From Deltaproteobacteria bacterium (GTDB taxonomy: Bacteria > Desulfobacterota_B > Binatia > Bin18), in contig JAAXHF010000572.1 in assembly GCA_012271025.1 (NCBI GenBank), forward strand, positions 1-6,040: DNA of 6,040 nucleotides, in the 5' to 3' direction. Positions 6,022 through 6,040 of this stretch are shown here, piece by piece. How positions within the stretch are numbered: the stretch's first letter is position 1; every line of letters begins with the position of its first letter. The notes under the pieces were generated by a model. That model searched no databases. It saw only the letters and a list, made by a program, of their open reading frames with translations, and had not been told where the DNA came from. The translations under genes were made by a program, and so were the position numbers.

Positions 6022-6040
6022 CAGGACCTATAAATGATTC

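Larger units (their letters stand above)
5805..6040. other. Intergenic region upstream of the CoA-transferase gene
   Basis: This 236-bp stretch has no convincing gene. It holds the CoA-transferase leader, with a weak CCTC/GAGG hairpin at 5864-5876, then a candidate minus-strand promoter. Nearer the right edge are two adjoining palindromes and a possible plus-strand promoter pointing outward. The arrangement suggests a divergent gene starts just beyond the window. Confidence 0.6.

Overview
The window is GC-rich, densely packed bacterial DNA. It holds six protein-coding genes on both strands, strong Shine-Dalgarno sites, and no RNA genes, mobile elements or CRISPR arrays that I can see. Codon usage is strongly GC-biased at third positions, which produces many long spurious antisense frames. 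The gene families (ACS-type MFS transporter, D-aminoacylase-like amidohydrolase, Amidohydro_2, SnoaL-like protein, HAD hydrolase, CaiB/BaiF CoA-transferase) are typical of metabolically versatile environmental bacteria such as high-GC proteobacteria or related uncultured lineages. The sequence does not fix the phylum.

Layout. Positions 1-405 (minus) are the N-terminal part of an MFS permease running off the left edge. A divergent intergenic region follows (406-548). It carries back-to-back candidate sigma70 promoters and a perfect 8-bp inverted repeat lying between and over their -35 boxes. A tight plus-strand operon comes next: a D-aminoacylase-type amidohydrolase (549-2240), an Amidohydro_2 metal-dependent hydrolase or decarboxylase (2253-3359), and a SnoaL/NTF2-fold protein (3373-3831). 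The first three genes are 12 and 13 bp apart, with the Shine-Dalgarno sequence at or just after the preceding stop codon. A HAD-superfamily hydrolase (3875-4534) follows after 43 bp that contain a GC-rich hairpin. Converging on it from the right is a CaiB/BaiF CoA-transferase (4584-5804, minus). The last 236 bp hold its leader and candidate promoter, plus palindromes and a possible outward promoter for a gene beyond the right edge.

Interpretation (inference). This looks like an uncharacterised catabolic locus for an organic acid or amide. The permease would import an organic anion, the two amidohydrolases would open or trim an amide, imide or carboxylated ring, and the SnoaL-like protein would do a dehydration or isomerisation. 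The CoA-transferase would activate a carboxylate for further breakdown. The HAD protein would dephosphorylate an intermediate or serve as a housekeeping phosphatase. The substrate cannot be read from the sequence. The most notable points are the loss of two expected metal-ligand histidines in the first amidohydrolase, the shared dyad between divergent promoters, and a BaiE-like residue pattern in the SnoaL-like protein.
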